64,000 nucleotides of DNA, taken from contig NC_065876.1 in NCBI RefSeq assembly GCF_933775445.1, forward strand, positions 5,704,001 through 5,768,000, read 5' to 3'. This DNA is from Argentina anserina. Taxonomy: Eukaryota; Streptophyta; Magnoliopsida; Rosales; Rosaceae. Below, piece by piece: positions 50,972 to 63,549 of the stretch. The notes under the pieces were generated by a model. The model saw nothing but the letters and a program-made list of their open reading frames with translations. It had not been told where the DNA came from and did no database searches. The position numbers were made by a program, and so were the translations under genes. Positions within the stretch are counted from its first letter, which is position 1. Each line of letters starts with the position of its first letter.

Positions 50972-51187
50972 ATGTCAGTAGTCGATTGCAGAGACAGCTA
51001 CAGCGGTGGTGAAGCTATCGGCGCGCTAGCGAACCCTTTGCAATGGCCTCAGCTTCGAAAAAAGCGACGCCTTCTTCTTGTTGCTCCTCTCCCGATGGAG
51101 CTTCAGCTGCTGCTCGCGAGGCCGCGGCGCCTCCATCGAACGCCGTCGTTTCGGCAGCCGTGGCGAAGGATTGGAGCGGCGCGGTGA
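50972..51187 (+). promoter_or_regulatory. Upstream open reading frame overlapping the amine oxidase start
   Basis: An ATG at 50972 opens a 71-codon frame (MSVVDCRDSYSGGEAI...) that is out of frame with the main start at 51043 and runs past it to 51187. A shorter upstream frame at 50803 (13 codons) also exists. If both lie in the mRNA they would reduce initiation at the main ATG. Confidence 0.5.
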
Positions 51188-54100
51188 CCGAGGATCGCCG
51201 CGACGATCAGCGTTCTAAGAAGATCGCCTTGGCGTCCTTGGTTTCTGAACCTTCCGCCAAGAATGCCTCCACCGCAGGTACTCCTCTGCTGTGAATACTC
51301 GTTCTCTAATTCGACATGTTCTCTGTGTGATTAGTTTTGAGTTTCTGTGAATCGTGATTTGATTTTTTTTGTTCTGTGATTTTAGTGATTCTTGATGTGT
51401 TTTTGTTATATCTGTATGAGAATAAAGAATGAGATATTATTGTAACCTAATCCAGATTGAATCTTCTTATTTTCATAAGAAGCATTTTAGAATTTTGGAT
51501 TTTGGTGATCTACTCTGTGCTGGGCTAGAATTATTACATATTTTACTTTTTACTTGTTACATTTATCTTAGGAGGATTACATTGCATATGTAAATGTAGA
51601 AGTGAACACTGTCCCGTTCCGCGTTAGTGATCTGAAGCTTGATTTTAATGAAGTACTTTTTGATACAGAGTATTTTCGGTTTCATTTGGTTGGTTAAGTT
51701 TGAGTCTTTTCCGTTGTTGCTCTGGTAGGCATCCCGATCATGGTTAGGCCTCAATCAAGGCATCCCTTGGAACCTTTATCTCCTGCTGAAATTTCTGTGG
51801 CAGTGGCGACTGTCAGGGCAGCTGGAGCGACACCTGAGGTTCTTAATTCCCTGTTTACTTTATTTTCTGTTCTTCTGAGGTTGAGATTTTTGGCTAAAAA
51901 ATTACTTTCTTTGAAGGTTAGAGATAGTATGCGGTTTGTTGAAGTGGTCCTACTTGAACCAGAGAAAAATGTTGTTGCGTTAGCAAATGCGTACTTCTTT
52001 CCTCCTTTCCAACCGACATTACTTCCGAGAACCAAAGGTGGACCTATAATACCCAGTAAGCTCCCTCCGAGGCGAGCTAGACTTGTTGTTTATAACAAGA
52101 CGTCGAATGAGACAAGCACATGGATTGTAGAGCTCTCAGAAGTACATGCAGCTACTCGTGGTGGACATCACAGGGGAAAACTAATATCATCACAAGTTAT
52201 CCCTGATGTTCAGCCTCCGATGGTACTTTTTCTTTCTGTTTGGTTCTTGCCTTTTAGCCTTTTAACCATTTTAATTGGAACCACTGCTTGATGCTGCTCA
52301 CTAATTTGATTGCAAACTTTCTGCTGAGAGCCACGAGGAGTGATAGAATCACATAATGGATTGATCTAGGATTATATTTTACATTTTTATCTTTCAAAAC
52401 AATTATCATACGTGCGGTGTTTACTTTCCCCTTACTTCCTGCTTCCATTTGCTAAAAGGAAACAATGTATGATAGAAAATTCTTTACTAGTATAGTTCCA
52501 TGATTTTATTTTTTCTTTGAGAAAATAAAATTATTGTCTTGGGACTTCAGGATGCTGTGGAATACGCTGAATGTGAAGCTGTTGTGAAAGACTTTCCTCC
52601 ATTTAGAGAGGCTATGAAGAAGAGGGGAATTGAAGATATGGATCTTGTGATGGTTGATGCCTGGTAGGTAATCTGATTTGCTCCTGTGTATAGATAGAAT
52701 GTCAGCAGATTAACAATTATTGTGTGTACTTGATACTGCAGGTGTGTTGGTTATCATAGTGAGGCTGATGATCCTAGCAAAAGACTTGCTAAACCATTGA
52801 TATTCTGTAGAACTGAGAGTGACTGCCCTATGGAAAATGGTTATGCACGCCCTGTTGAGGGAATTTATATACTTGTTGATATGCAGAGCATGGTGGTGAT
52901 ACAGTTTGAGGACCGTAAGCTGGTTCCTCTGCCTCCAGCTGATCCATTGAGGAACTATACTTCTGGTGAAACCAGAGGTGGTGTTGATCGAAGTGATGTA
53001 AAGCCTTTGAAAATTGTACAAGCTGAAGGTCCAAGCTTTCGTGTTGATGGATACTTTGTGGAGTGGCAGAAGGTAAACTGTGAATTTATTTCTGAAATCA
53101 TCTTCTTGTTTTACTAAATTTGGTAAATTAACTCCGTGTTTGAATGGCAGTGGAATTTTCGAGTTGGATTCACTCCCAGGGAGGGACTAGTTATATATTC
53201 AATTGCGTATGATGATGGTAGTAGGGGGCGAAGGCCTGTAGCCCACAGGCTGAGTTTTGTGGAAATGGTGGTGCCATATGGAGATCCGAACGATCCACAT
53301 TACAGAAAAAATGCTTTTGACGCTGGGGAAGATGGCCTTGGTAAAAATGCACATTCTCTGAAGAAGGTATGACAAATGCATGACTCATCTTATGTCATGA
53401 TTTCTTTTCCAAGTTAATGAATTTTCTTTGAATAAACTCAATCTTTGCTGGGCTGAAATCAAACTACTGTGACAGGGGTGTGATTGTTTGGGCTATATCA
53501 AATACTTTGATGCTCATTTCACAAACTTTACTGGAGGTGTTGAAACAATAGAGAATTGTGTATGTTTGCACGAAGAGGACCATGGAATGTTGTGGAAGCA
53601 CCAGGACTGGAGAACAGGCTTAGCAGAAGTGCGCAGGTCAAGACGGCTGACAGTATCTTTTATATGTACTGTGGCTAATTATGAATACGGATTCTTCTGG
53701 CACTTTTATCAGGCAAGTATTAACTCCATATATTTTAGCATATGTACTCATATTTCTGTAATTACTAAACTTTTGAACTGGAAGGCTGCAGAAAATCTAT
53801 ATTGGATTATTATTTTAGGCTCCTTATAGACTTGGTATGATTCTTCTTGTTTAATACAGTCTTATGACCTAGGGGTACTGTGAGGTAGTTTGAAAAGTAT
53901 CTGCCAGCTTAATTCAACCATTCTCTTGTTTTGCTTTGAATTTTAGCTTCTTATCTTTTACAGGACTCGTCTCTGCTTTCCTATTGTGCTCTGTAGCCTA
54001 CTAGTAATGGTAATTTCAGCCTCATTGACTTGAATGTCAATCTAATGCAGGATGGAAAGATTGAAGCTGAAGTTAAACTCACCGGAATTCTCAGCTTAGG

Positions 54101-56061
54101 AGCACTACAACCTGGAGAAGTTCGAAAATATGGCACTGTTATAGCACCAGGGCTATATGCACCAGTTCATCAGCATTTTTTTGTTGCTCGTATGGATATG
54201 GCTGTTGATTGCAAACCTGGGGAAGCACACAATCAGGTATTCCTGGAAAAGTTCTTTATTATGCGTAAAGTCTTACAATAAAGTATTTTGCTTTTATACT
54301 CATGAGACTTGTGTTTCGGCTTTTTACATGGTTCGTGATTCTGAATTGTGTCTTCAATTATTTATTGCCTAAAGCGTAATGAAACTATCAGACCTTAACC
54401 AGTAGAACATAGATGTGACTTTATGTATAAATATGTACCATATTATAATACCCTTATAATTCTATTACCAGCTGATCTTCTTCCTTCTAGAAATTTATAA
54501 TTTTCTATAGGAACTCTGAAAAACTTTGAAAAACCTAAAAGTTTAAGATGTAAAGCAAAATGACATGAATGGTTCCCTGCTCCTCTTCACTGCTTAATTG
54601 ATAGGACTAATCCAGATTAATTAGAAAAATTCTACTTATATGGCTGGTGAATGATTAGGAACTATAAGGAGCATGCGACAAAAACTCCCAATCAAAGAAT
54701 TTTTGTGCAAGCTATAACCAGAAACCATGATCTTGTGAACTTGAAGTTGGGATGAGGGGGAAAAAATTATGGGAATTGTTAATATATTTGTTGATTCAAG
54801 ATAAAAGCAGTGATGCTTAATTACGTCATTTTGGATGACTTACAAGTTTACTTTCATTATATGTGTTTGTGATTAAGTTTGTGGTTTGATGATTTTAACA
54901 ACAGACAAGATGGCTTTTCTGCTGTTGCATAAGTCATGAAGACAATATTTTTCATCTACTTGTAGGTTGTAGAGCTAGATGTTAAGGTTGAAAATCCTGG
55001 AGAGAATAATGTCCACAACAATGCATTTTATGCTGAAGAGAGGCTTCTTAGAACTGAATCAGAGGCAATGCGAGACTGTAATCCCTTATCTGCCCGCCAT
55101 TGGATTGTAAGGCATCCTTAACTCCTTGCCATAAGTTTTTGGGTCTCCTATATTCAAGTACTTTATTTAGATTGTTATAGTTGAATAATGTATTCTTATG
55201 GTCCAGGTAAGAAACACAAGAACTGTTAACAGAACCGGACAGTTAACAGGCTACAAGCTTGTACCTGGTTCAAATTGTTTACCATTAGCTGGGTCTGAGG
55301 CCAAGTTTTTAAGAAGAGCTGCTTTCTTGAAACATAATCTTTGGGTTACACCATATTCACGTGATGAGATGTTTCCTGGAGGAGAATTTCCCAACCAAAA
55401 CCCACGCGTTGGTGAAGGATTGGCTACATGGGTTAAGAAGAATCGATCCCTTGAAGAAACTGACATTGTCCTTTGGTTGGTTTCTCTATTTCTTTCTCTA
55501 GTGTTTTCTCTGTACTTGATAATAGTTTGCTTGTTTTCTATAAATTGTTCAAGCTCAAATGCTGACAAGAATGGTGATGACTGCAGGTACGTGTTTGGGA
55601 TAACTCACATTCCTCGGTTAGAGGACTGGCCTGTCATGCCTGTGGAGCACATTGGCTTTGTGCTTATGGTAATTACTTGGGTTCAATCTCTTAAGCATCC
55701 TTTGTGATCATTGTCCATGTTCTAATTGCTAGCACATGTATAATCGAGTTATCTTGAATAAGATTAATCATGTGAAGTTGAGTACTATCAAGTGTAATAG
55801 GATTAATTGTGGAATTGAGTTTAGACATGAAACTGACTATATATAGTCATGTGTTCTTGTCTTCTTGAACTGAATAGTAATTGTTGTTGCTCGGTGTCTG
55901 ATTATACTTTGTTAATGCTTGTCGTGCAGCCTCATGGATTCTTCAACTGCTGTCCTGCAGTGGATGTTCCTCCTAGCGTCTGTGAATCGGAAGCCAAAGA
56001 AGATGCCAAAGACAATGGGGTTGCCAAACCAGTTCAGAATGGGTTGATAGCAAAGCTTTGA
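51043..56061 (+). CDS. CuAO3: Copper-containing primary amine oxidase, peroxisomal type
   Basis: Twelve exons: 51043-51277, 51729-51838, 51917-52222, 52551-52663, 52742-53072, 53151-53366, 53476-53712, 54051-54236, 54966-55106, 55207-55475, 55587-55668, 55930-56061; 2,358 nt, 785 aa. It oxidises primary amines or polyamines to aldehyde, ammonia and H2O2 using copper and a topaquinone cofactor. The cofactor tyrosine lies in [10 protein letters not shown] (exon 7), the catalytic aspartate in YFDAHFTN (exon 7), copper histidines in [10 protein letters not shown] (exon 8) and near the end. It lacks a signal peptide and ends AKL, a peroxisomal targeting signal 1, matching the Arabidopsis At2g42490-like peroxisomal branch. 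Intron 7 has a GC donor (GCAAGT); all others are GT-AG. Confidence 0.94.
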
Positions 56062-56380
56062 AGAGATGCCGTAATGTTGGTCCTAAAAAAAAGTTCCCAA
56101 CATAAAATCCTTTATTCAAGCTTATGAATGGAACTGTTGTTTATTTTTCACATTCCAAAACCAAGAGCACTTTTCTTGCATTAGAAGAGAATACATTGAA
56201 GGAATGTTAATAGAACAATGGACAACCCACTTTCAGTGACCATGTACACTTGAACGCCAGTCTACATGCACACTCTTGTCTCAAACCCAAGATGTAATGC
56301 GCAAATGTGTAACCTCACTCTCGTAATATCTTACGTTGGTTACTTTTTCTTGAGTTGAATCAAAAACACCTCTTTTTAAT

Positions 56381-57019
56381 CAGGGCAGGCTCTTAGTGTG
56401 TGATATATATAAATCCATTTATATTTATATGTAATTAAATAATAATAAAAAGTTAAATATAAGTCCAATTCAGGGATCTTGCTATTTTTCATTGAATCAT
56501 TATCACTACTTAATTTGGCTCTGCATTCTTCACATCTTTGGCTCTTTGGTTCTGCGTTCTTCTTCTTCTCTCAATGACATATTGCCATAATCAATCATCA
56601 ATAATTTTGGTGGAGGACGGAGAGGTGAACAATCAATTCATTCATCTTATAATTTTGGGGGGGGGGGCCTGAAACTCATTGATTCTTTATTAAAAGATGA
56701 GTTTTCAATTCCCAATAATAATTGTTTACATCTTTAGCTTATACTAATTTGGAGCAATAATGTACTACTTTGTTTGTGATAGTCCGATGATGATATTCTT
56801 ATAAGTGTTGTTTATGGCTTTATTCTACTCTTTGAAACAAATATGATGAAGAAGGCTCTTTTAAGTTGCAACATAGATGTTGTCAATAGAGCTAGGTAAG
56901 AGTTCTCAAGTTGTAAGAGGTTTGAACTTTTGTATTTTATTAGGAACAACACCTTAATTCTCTAACGCCTGAATTTTGAACCTTTGCACAGGGCCGCAAA
57001 AAAGTTTGAGCCGGCCTTG
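56381..57019. mobile_element. Small non-autonomous hAT-like element, 639 bp
   Basis: It is flanked by an exact 8-bp target duplication TTTTTAAT (56373-56380 and 57020-57027). Ends are CAGGGCAGGCTC on the left and CAAGGCCGGCTC on the reversed right end, 10 of 12 matching, of the CAGGGC... hAT type. Near the right end GCACAGGGCCGC matches a subterminal motif frequent in plant hAT relics. It contains an 11-G run (56657-56667) and no coding frame. Confidence 0.82.
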
Positions 57020-57027
57020 TTTTTAAT

Positions 57028-58153
57028 GTGCAAGTCTTTTTCTGTTTATAACTCTTAGTTTGGTTGGTTGAGTTCATATTTTCTTTCCGTTCTTTTATTG
57101 CTCTAGTAAGTTGTATAATTGTCGAGTCAAGTCATTTTTTTAGTATGATTGTGGTCAGCCACCCCGTTGTTTGTGCCCTATCATTGTGGGCTTGGAAGCT
57201 TGTGTCTTTGTCATAGGTCAGGACTTCTAGTATGCAGTTAGCTTCTTGAAATTGCTGTAAATAATGTAGGGCTGGCAATATTGCCGATAAAATAATCGAT
57301 GACTTAATGTGTCCTTATTCAGTTTAATTATTTAAAAAATAGAAGAAAAAAAACAAAGTAAATCTGCATTATATATTGTCTTCTCAGGAGAAAAAAAAAT
57401 TGATGCCTAGAGTATAATCTCATAGTAGAATGTTATGATGATATTACCAATATAATTGATTTAGGCGGTTTATAACGGTACTGAGGTATAAAAGTAATGA
57501 ATCTATTTAACATCACAAATCATAACAACGTCACCTTACTAATTATCTTTTCTAATTCAGGCAGCACCTAACCGTTTCGATGCATATAAACATTAAATAT
57601 CATCAACATAATGATAAATTATAACTACATATGCGAATATAGATAGACAATACACGATCAAATTCTTGTATTTAATATTGTCTTATATTTTCCTCTAATT
57701 AAATTTATAATTCATTCAAACGTTTATTCATTACATTCTATTTATTTTTATACAAACATACGTATGTTATTGAATTCGTTAAATATAATGATAAGTTCTT
57801 AAATACGTATATAAATGTGGAAAAATAAAAAAACACAACTAAATTATCTAATAGTATCATCCTAGATCTTCTCCCCAATCGAATCCATGATTTCTATCCT
57901 AATGTTTTGTTCATTTCATCACCAACCTTACCCAGTCGAATCGAATTTGATGCCTAATTTGTAATCCTAATTTCTCGCGCTCCCACGTCATCTCCATCCA
58001 AAACCCCTAACAACAGATCGAGAACCTTCCAAAAATCCCCACCACATTGAGTGGCGTGGGGTCCTCTCCTCCTCCCGCAAAATCCCCGGCACACTCTCCA
58101 AACAACAACCTCCTCTGCTCCTTCTTGGTTCTCTCAGTCAGTCTCAGGTTTGA
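57028..58153. other. Upstream region of the ARO gene
   Basis: AT-rich intergenic DNA, then from about 57960 a GC-richer leader preceding the ARO start. No other feature recognised. Confidence 0.5.
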
Positions 58154-60001
58154 ATGGCCGCCACCGCCGCTGCTGCCCCCTTAAATGACGAAAAGACCCT
58201 CCAAGAGGAGCTCTCCCTCCCCATCCTCCTCGCGGATCGGGTCCTCAAGTCGGCCCACGAGGCCGAGTCCTCCAAGCCCGAATGCGCCGACCTCGCTCAC
58301 CAAGTCGACCGCCTCTCCCAGATGCTCCGATCCGCCGTCCGCATCGCCTCCCCCTCCCTCTACGAGCGCCCCGTCCGCCGCATCGCCGCCGACGTCGCCA
58401 AGAACCTCGACCGCGCCCTGGCTCTCGTCCGCAAGTGCCGCCACAGCGGCGTCCTCCGCCAGGTCTTCTCCATCACCACCGCCGCCGACTTCCGCAAAGT
58501 CTCCAACCTTCTCGAGTCCTCCATCGGCGACATGAAGTGGCTCCTCTCCGTCTTCGAGTCCGACGGCGCCAACCTCTCTCTGCCGCCGATCGCCAGCAAC
58601 GACCCCATTCTCAGCTGGGTCTGGTCCTACATCGCCACCATCCAAATGGGCCAGCTCCGCGACCGAGTCGACGCGGCCACCTCACTCATCTCTCTGGCCA
58701 GAGACAACGACCGGAACAAGAAGATCATCGTCGACGAAGGCGGTGTGACGCCGCTGCTGAAGCTTCTGAAGGAGGGCTCCTCTCCGGAGGCCCAAATTGC
58801 GGCGGCGAATGCTCTGTTCCATGTCGCGACGGACCAGGAGAGGGTTCGGATTGTGATCGATTTGAATGGAATTCCGATGATTGTTTCGGTGTTGGGAGAT
58901 TCTCCGATGAGGGTTCAGGCGGCGGTGGTGAAGCTGGTGGCGGAAATGGCGGAGCTTGACCCGATTGCGCAGGAGGAGTTTTCTAGAGAAAATGTGACTA
59001 GGCCATTGGTGTCATTGTTGGCTATGGATACGGTGTTGGATGAGCCGAAACTGCAGGTGGATAAGCCCAGCATTCATTCTCTTGTGATCAATAACGAGTT
59101 GGTTGGAAAGGGATCGAAATCGAGTAGTCGGTTGGGTTCGTTTAGTTCGAATCATTATCATTCTGATGGGAGTAGCAGAGGTGGGCTGCATCACAGGAAA
59201 GAGAGGGAGAGAGAGGTTGAGAGCCCTGAGGTGAAGCTTCAGGTCAAGGTTGGTTGTGCTGAGGCATTGTGGAAGTTGTGTAGAGATTGTTTGGTGAATA
59301 GTCGAAAAGTTACAGAGACGAAAGGGTTGATTTGTTTGGCCAAGATTGTCGAGAAGGAGGGTGGGGATTTGCAGCTGAATTGCTTGATGACTGTGATGGA
59401 GATAGCTGCAGTGGCTGAGTCCAATGCCGAACTTAGAAGATCAGCTTTTAAGCCAAACTCTCCGGCTGCAAAGGCGGTTGTTGATCAGCTTATGAGAGTT
59501 ATTGACGAAGAGAGTTCCCCGGATTTGCAGCTACCGGCGATCAAGGCAATTGGGTCATTGGCAAGGACTTTTGCCGCCAGGGAAACCCGGATAGTTGGTC
59601 CTTTGGTTGCGAGGCTTGGTAATGACAATGTGGATGTCGCCACTGAGGCTGCCATTGCACTGGGGAAGTTTGTGTGTATGGAGAACTTCAACCGAGTAGA
59701 GCATTCTAAGACGATTATTGAGTTCGATGGCGTTCCTTCTCTGATGAGATTGTTGAAAGCCACTGATCGGATCAATGAAGTAGCTCACATGCACTGCCTA
59801 GTACTGCTATGCTACCTTGCATTGCACGTAGGCAATAGCAAAGCTCTCGAACATGGTCAGGTATTGAGTACTCTTGAGGGGGGAGCTCGCTCTGCCGTGG
59901 CTCAAAATCCTGTTTTGAAAGAGTTATTTTCCAGAGCCATACATCATCTCAGTCTTTACCAGCCGGGAGCTCATCCCCACAGGCAAACCTACATGCCATA
60001 A
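58154..60001 (+). CDS. ARO4: ARMADILLO REPEAT ONLY (ARO4-like) protein
   Basis: This is a single-exon 615-aa gene. The N-terminal ~150 residues are the ARO-specific helical region (LQEELSLPILLADRVLKSA, DLAHQVDRLSQMLRSAVRI, SSIGDMKWLLSVFE). Armadillo repeats follow from ~155 on, for example DEGGVTPLLKLLKEGSSPEAQIAAANALFHVA-type units and EFDGVPSLMRLLKATDRINE. A serine/histidine-rich linker (~340-370) interrupts the repeats. ARO proteins are plant scaffolds that bind kinesins or other partners and affect polarized or tip growth. Length and N-terminus are closest to ARO4 as I recall it. The 5' third is GC-rich, typical of this intronless gene. Confidence 0.9.
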   Translation: MAATAAAAPLNDEKTLQEELSLPILLADRVLKSAHEAESSKPECADLAHQVDRLSQMLRSAVRIASPSLYERPVRRIAADVAKNLDRALALVRKCRHSGVLRQVFSITTAADFRKVSNLLESSIGDMKWLLSVFESDGANLSLPPIASNDPILSWVWSYIATIQMGQLRDRVDAATSLISLARDNDRNKKIIVDEGGVTPLLKLLKEGSSPEAQIAAANALFHVATDQERVRIVIDLNGIPMIVSVLGDSPMRVQAAVVKLVAEMAELDPIAQEEFSRENVTRPLVSLLAMDTVLDEPKLQVDKPSIHSLVINNELVGKGSKSSSRLGSFSSNHYHSDGSSRGGLHHRKEREREVESPEVKLQVKVGCAEALWKLCRDCLVNSRKVTETKGLICLAKIVEKEGGDLQLNCLMTVMEIAAVAESNAELRRSAFKPNSPAAKAVVDQLMRVIDEESSPDLQLPAIKAIGSLARTFAARETRIVGPLVARLGNDNVDVATEAAIALGKFVCMENFNRVEHSKTIIEFDGVPSLMRLLKATDRINEVAHMHCLVLLCYLALHVGNSKALEHGQVLSTLEGGARSAVAQNPVLKELFSRAIHHLSLYQPGAHPHRQTYMP

Positions 60002-60823
60002 TGCCTGAAATTTAGCCATGTGAGTTGATGTAACATAGTTGGAAACGAAGCAAAGCAAAGTCACAAGAGTTTGCTCTGAAGTTAGAAGTTGTTGTAGTGT
60101 TTAGATTCATCGTTGAAGACAAATTGTTGTCTTGAATAGATGTGTGTATGTTTAGACCTGTATCTGCAGTCTGTTGCACATAAGTTCAAGGAACACCGTT
60201 CTTGTAGTAAGCATCAAATTTTGTAGCTTTCTGTCAATGAAATCCACAGTGCCCTTCTTTTGTTCCAAATCACTAATTCTTGTTTCTACTAGTCGAATTG
60301 TGGTGTAATTTAGGGTAAAAATGAGAGGAAAAATAAAACCTGGTAATGAAATTTAATTGTTGATTTTTTTTTACCGTCAGATCATTCTGGGAAGGAACCT
60401 TGCCCTAGTCATGAAGTTGAAAACAGAACATGTTAGTAGAAACAGAAATTGTGCTTTATTTTCCTCACATTATTCAAAACCATCATATGGATTAGGATCA
60501 CTAATCTCTTGACAAGTGAGAGATATCAGAAAGGTATCCAACTAGGAAATTGCTCTGGTTCAGAAAAATCAAGTCTTGCTTTTTGGTACGGCAGGAACAG
60601 CCTATACAAAACGAGTAGTACGTTGACGCCATTGGTGACCAGTCTCTTATACCATATCTTCAAACCGACCCTTGCATTAAGAAATTAATTTTCGCCGCTG
60701 CGTGCGAATAAAAGCATGGAAAATTGGTGAAGGTGGAATAGTCAAGAGCTCAAACCTCAAAGACTTGGAACCCTTATATCTCATGAATTTTGTTCAACTT
60801 TTGCATTCTCCGTTTGAGGCGCC
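60002..60823. other. Intergenic
   Basis: 3' flank of the ARO gene and upstream of the PB1-only gene; no other feature. Confidence 0.5.
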
Positions 60824-61427
60824 ATGGCGTCCCCCATGGTTATCAAGGTTCGATATTTTGGAACTTCCAAGGTAAAAAATCTGATCTTTCTAATTCCCAA
60901 TATTCTAATGATGCAGTTATTATCTCTGTTTAATGTTTCGTTCATTACTAATTTTTTTATAGTATGTCTTGATTGTGCTAAAGATTAGAGTTGGGGACAG
61001 AGAGAGGTATTTGCAAGTTCGTATTGATAAGAATGGCCAACTGGGTTTCGACATTGGTGGTTTGAGGGGAAAAATATGCAGTACTTGTTATCTCCCACCT
61101 GGTTCAGACATTAGTCTAGTGTATATCGATGAAGACGGTGATGTAGTAACTCTTGTCGATGATGATGATCTGCAAGAAGCAATGAGGCAGCGTCTGAAAT
61201 CCTTCAGGATTGATGTGCTGCTGAACGATAACAAAGTTTATCGCAAATCAAGCTCCAAAAGGAATACTACTCGAGTGATGGTGGATCCTGTTGCATCAAG
61301 TCTTGGTACTAGAGACGACAACATAGAGACCAACACGGCTAATATACCAGTAGTTATGCACTTTTTTATTATGGTTTTACAAGTAGCCATCCTTTCCATG
61401 AATGCTCCTTCATTGCAGATGAGTTAA
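60824..61427 (+). CDS. NBR1-like PB1 domain only, probable truncated paralogue
   Basis: Two exons, 60824-60871 and 60963-61427, joined in phase 0; 170 aa. It starts MASPMVIKVRYFGTSK and continues with a second basic strand KIRVGDRERYLQV, GQLGFDIGGLRGKI, and the acidic OPCA-type motif YIDEDGDVVTLVDDDDLQEAM, then FRIDVLLN. This is the N-terminal PB1 of the plant selective-autophagy receptor NBR1/Joka2. The ZZ zinc finger, FW domain, UBA domains and LC3-interacting motif that should follow are absent; the frame ends in unrelated hydrophobic residues (VVMHFFIMVLQVAIL). The two basic strands in tandem may mean exon 1 is misjoined. If expressed it could cap PB1 polymers; otherwise it is a gene relic. 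Confidence 0.6.
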
Positions 61428-63540
61428 TCCTCCTGTTGAATTTTTAAACAGGACTTGCTCTGAAGCCATAGGTCATTAGGCGGTATGATGCTTCAAATTA
61501 TTGGTGTTAGCTGTAACCGCTGTGGTTGCAATTTAATAACTGGATCTTGATTAAGACCATTGTAAGAGGAACTTATATAAACCATACTAACATAATGTCC
61601 TATAGTAACGAAAACATAGTTGAAATCTTATTCATCATTGACATTGGTGTCTGCAGAAGAGGATATTATAACCTCCATGTCTGCCTTGCAAGAGGGGCAA
61701 TGTGACTGATGATCCGATCATGTTAGAATTGATCGTCCGGTGACTTATCAAGTGAGCCAACAAATTCACGATCTGTTTTGTTCACCTCTTATGTATACCA
61801 TAATCTTTGTAATGATTGTGAAAGATTTGATTCTCCTCCTTGTGCAGCCCTAGCTACATAGGGTTGCATTGATGCTTCCCTCGAGACCTCATTGTTTTAA
61901 AGCTTTCAAGACTCAAACCTGAAACTGCTTGATGAGAAATGTGGCCCTTAATCCTTGAAGTTGGAAACACATAATGTGAACCTTACACGAGCATTCACTG
62001 GTTTCCTTTTTGCAGCTGAGCACAAAAAACTTAATGAACAGCTTTAGACTGATCAGGAATTCCAATTCCTTACATATTCGATCATATGAATGATTATAGT
62101 GAATATAATTCCGACCAAACACAATCTCAATATCCCTATCTTTTCTGAATCCGTTACACTCAATCCCTTACCTCTGGTTCACCAACAAGTCTTGGTTTTG
62201 TATTCTCATTTCGGTTGCCTTTCACAACCCTTCTTGCATTAGGCTTCATGATTATGGAACAGAGAAATATAAGTATCCAATCATGTCTTAATTCACAGTC
62301 TTCGTTACTTCATAAACAAAAAATAAAATGCCCTCATCAGTGACACTGACTAAACATGCCTTGAATAAGTAGAGCACTAATCTTGAACAAATGGTACCGG
62401 AATCTATATGACTAATCCAGCCACTTGATGTTCTTCTAAGTTTGTTATAGTTCTTACATGCTTAACGTTATTAACTCAATATATGACTAATCCCATGCAA
62501 CATGCAAATTATATTAGTTTTAATTTGCACGATAGTTATAATTTTCAGCTTGTAATGAGCTCTACCATGTGCAAACATTTGAGCTCTTGGCTTAACTACT
62601 TAGGCTGGCATCATCAATTTTTGCCAAAACTGACCAGTCAAGTGCAGAAGCATAAAAGAGGTGGAGGATGCATACTGTCAGCGTTCAGTTGTATCCTGGT
62701 GATTGATTTTTGGCATGTCATGGATTGGAAACAACTTCACATCTAAATTCAACAAGCACGTTATGAATGGATGATATGATCGAATCAAAAAGTTCTGCAT
62801 ATATAGCTGAGAGAGGTCCTCCGGAAAATAAGATGTAAACCGCGCTTCTATGTATGGAATGCGCCATTTAGTCTTAATTTTGCACTTAAGGAGATCCAAA
62901 TTCTAGCCTAAACCTACATTAACGTAACATGTTGCATGCGGTTTTACTGATTCAATGACCTGATGAAAAGACTCATCATCATGTCGGTGCAGTTTGAATA
63001 TTTGATTTGTCTCAATTATTAAAGAGTAGTTCATTACCTAAAGCATATACCCAACTCCCCACCCCTTGTTTGACCAAAGAAAGCTAATCAGTACTTCCCA
63101 CATCTTTCATTTTAACCCTTTCCATCTTTTAGTTCCTGAGGAACAGCAAAGCAGACGTGGGAGGCATCATTATTTTGGTTCATGCATTTCAAATTTCTTT
63201 TGATTCGCCATTTCTACAGTATTGTCGGTTTAGTATTTGATTGTTCCGTTACTACTCTCTGTTTCACTTGATTTCAGTGAAAAACAATACTTTTGTTTTA
63301 ATCTATAGTTCACTTGATGTACATGATCCAGAATTATTGAACTTTGTCCGCACCGTACCCTCTCCGCATTGAGAGATTATTACGGACTTGTACCCTCTGT
63401 CATTTGATATAAGATTTTTATCGGAACAACAACGTGTTATGGCAATATATATCATTCTTAGATTAACCGAGTTTGATAGTTCGAATTATTGACTTGCTTT
63501 GCATGGAAACTTGTTTATGAGCATCCTACTTATACGTACA
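61428..63540. other. Intergenic, 2.1 kb
   Basis: No coding frame with family features; no continuation of the NBR1 homology was found downstream of the PB1 piece. Nothing else recognised. Confidence 0.5.
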
Positions 63541-63549
63541 TAGCGTATA

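Noticed and set aside
56657..56667. 11-G run as a regulatory or quadruplex signal
   Set aside because: A single G run inside a hAT relic; no set of four runs to form a quadruplex.
58181..58959. Long alternative frames inside the ARO gene
   Set aside because: Low-complexity D/G or R/P-rich shadows of a GC-rich exon.
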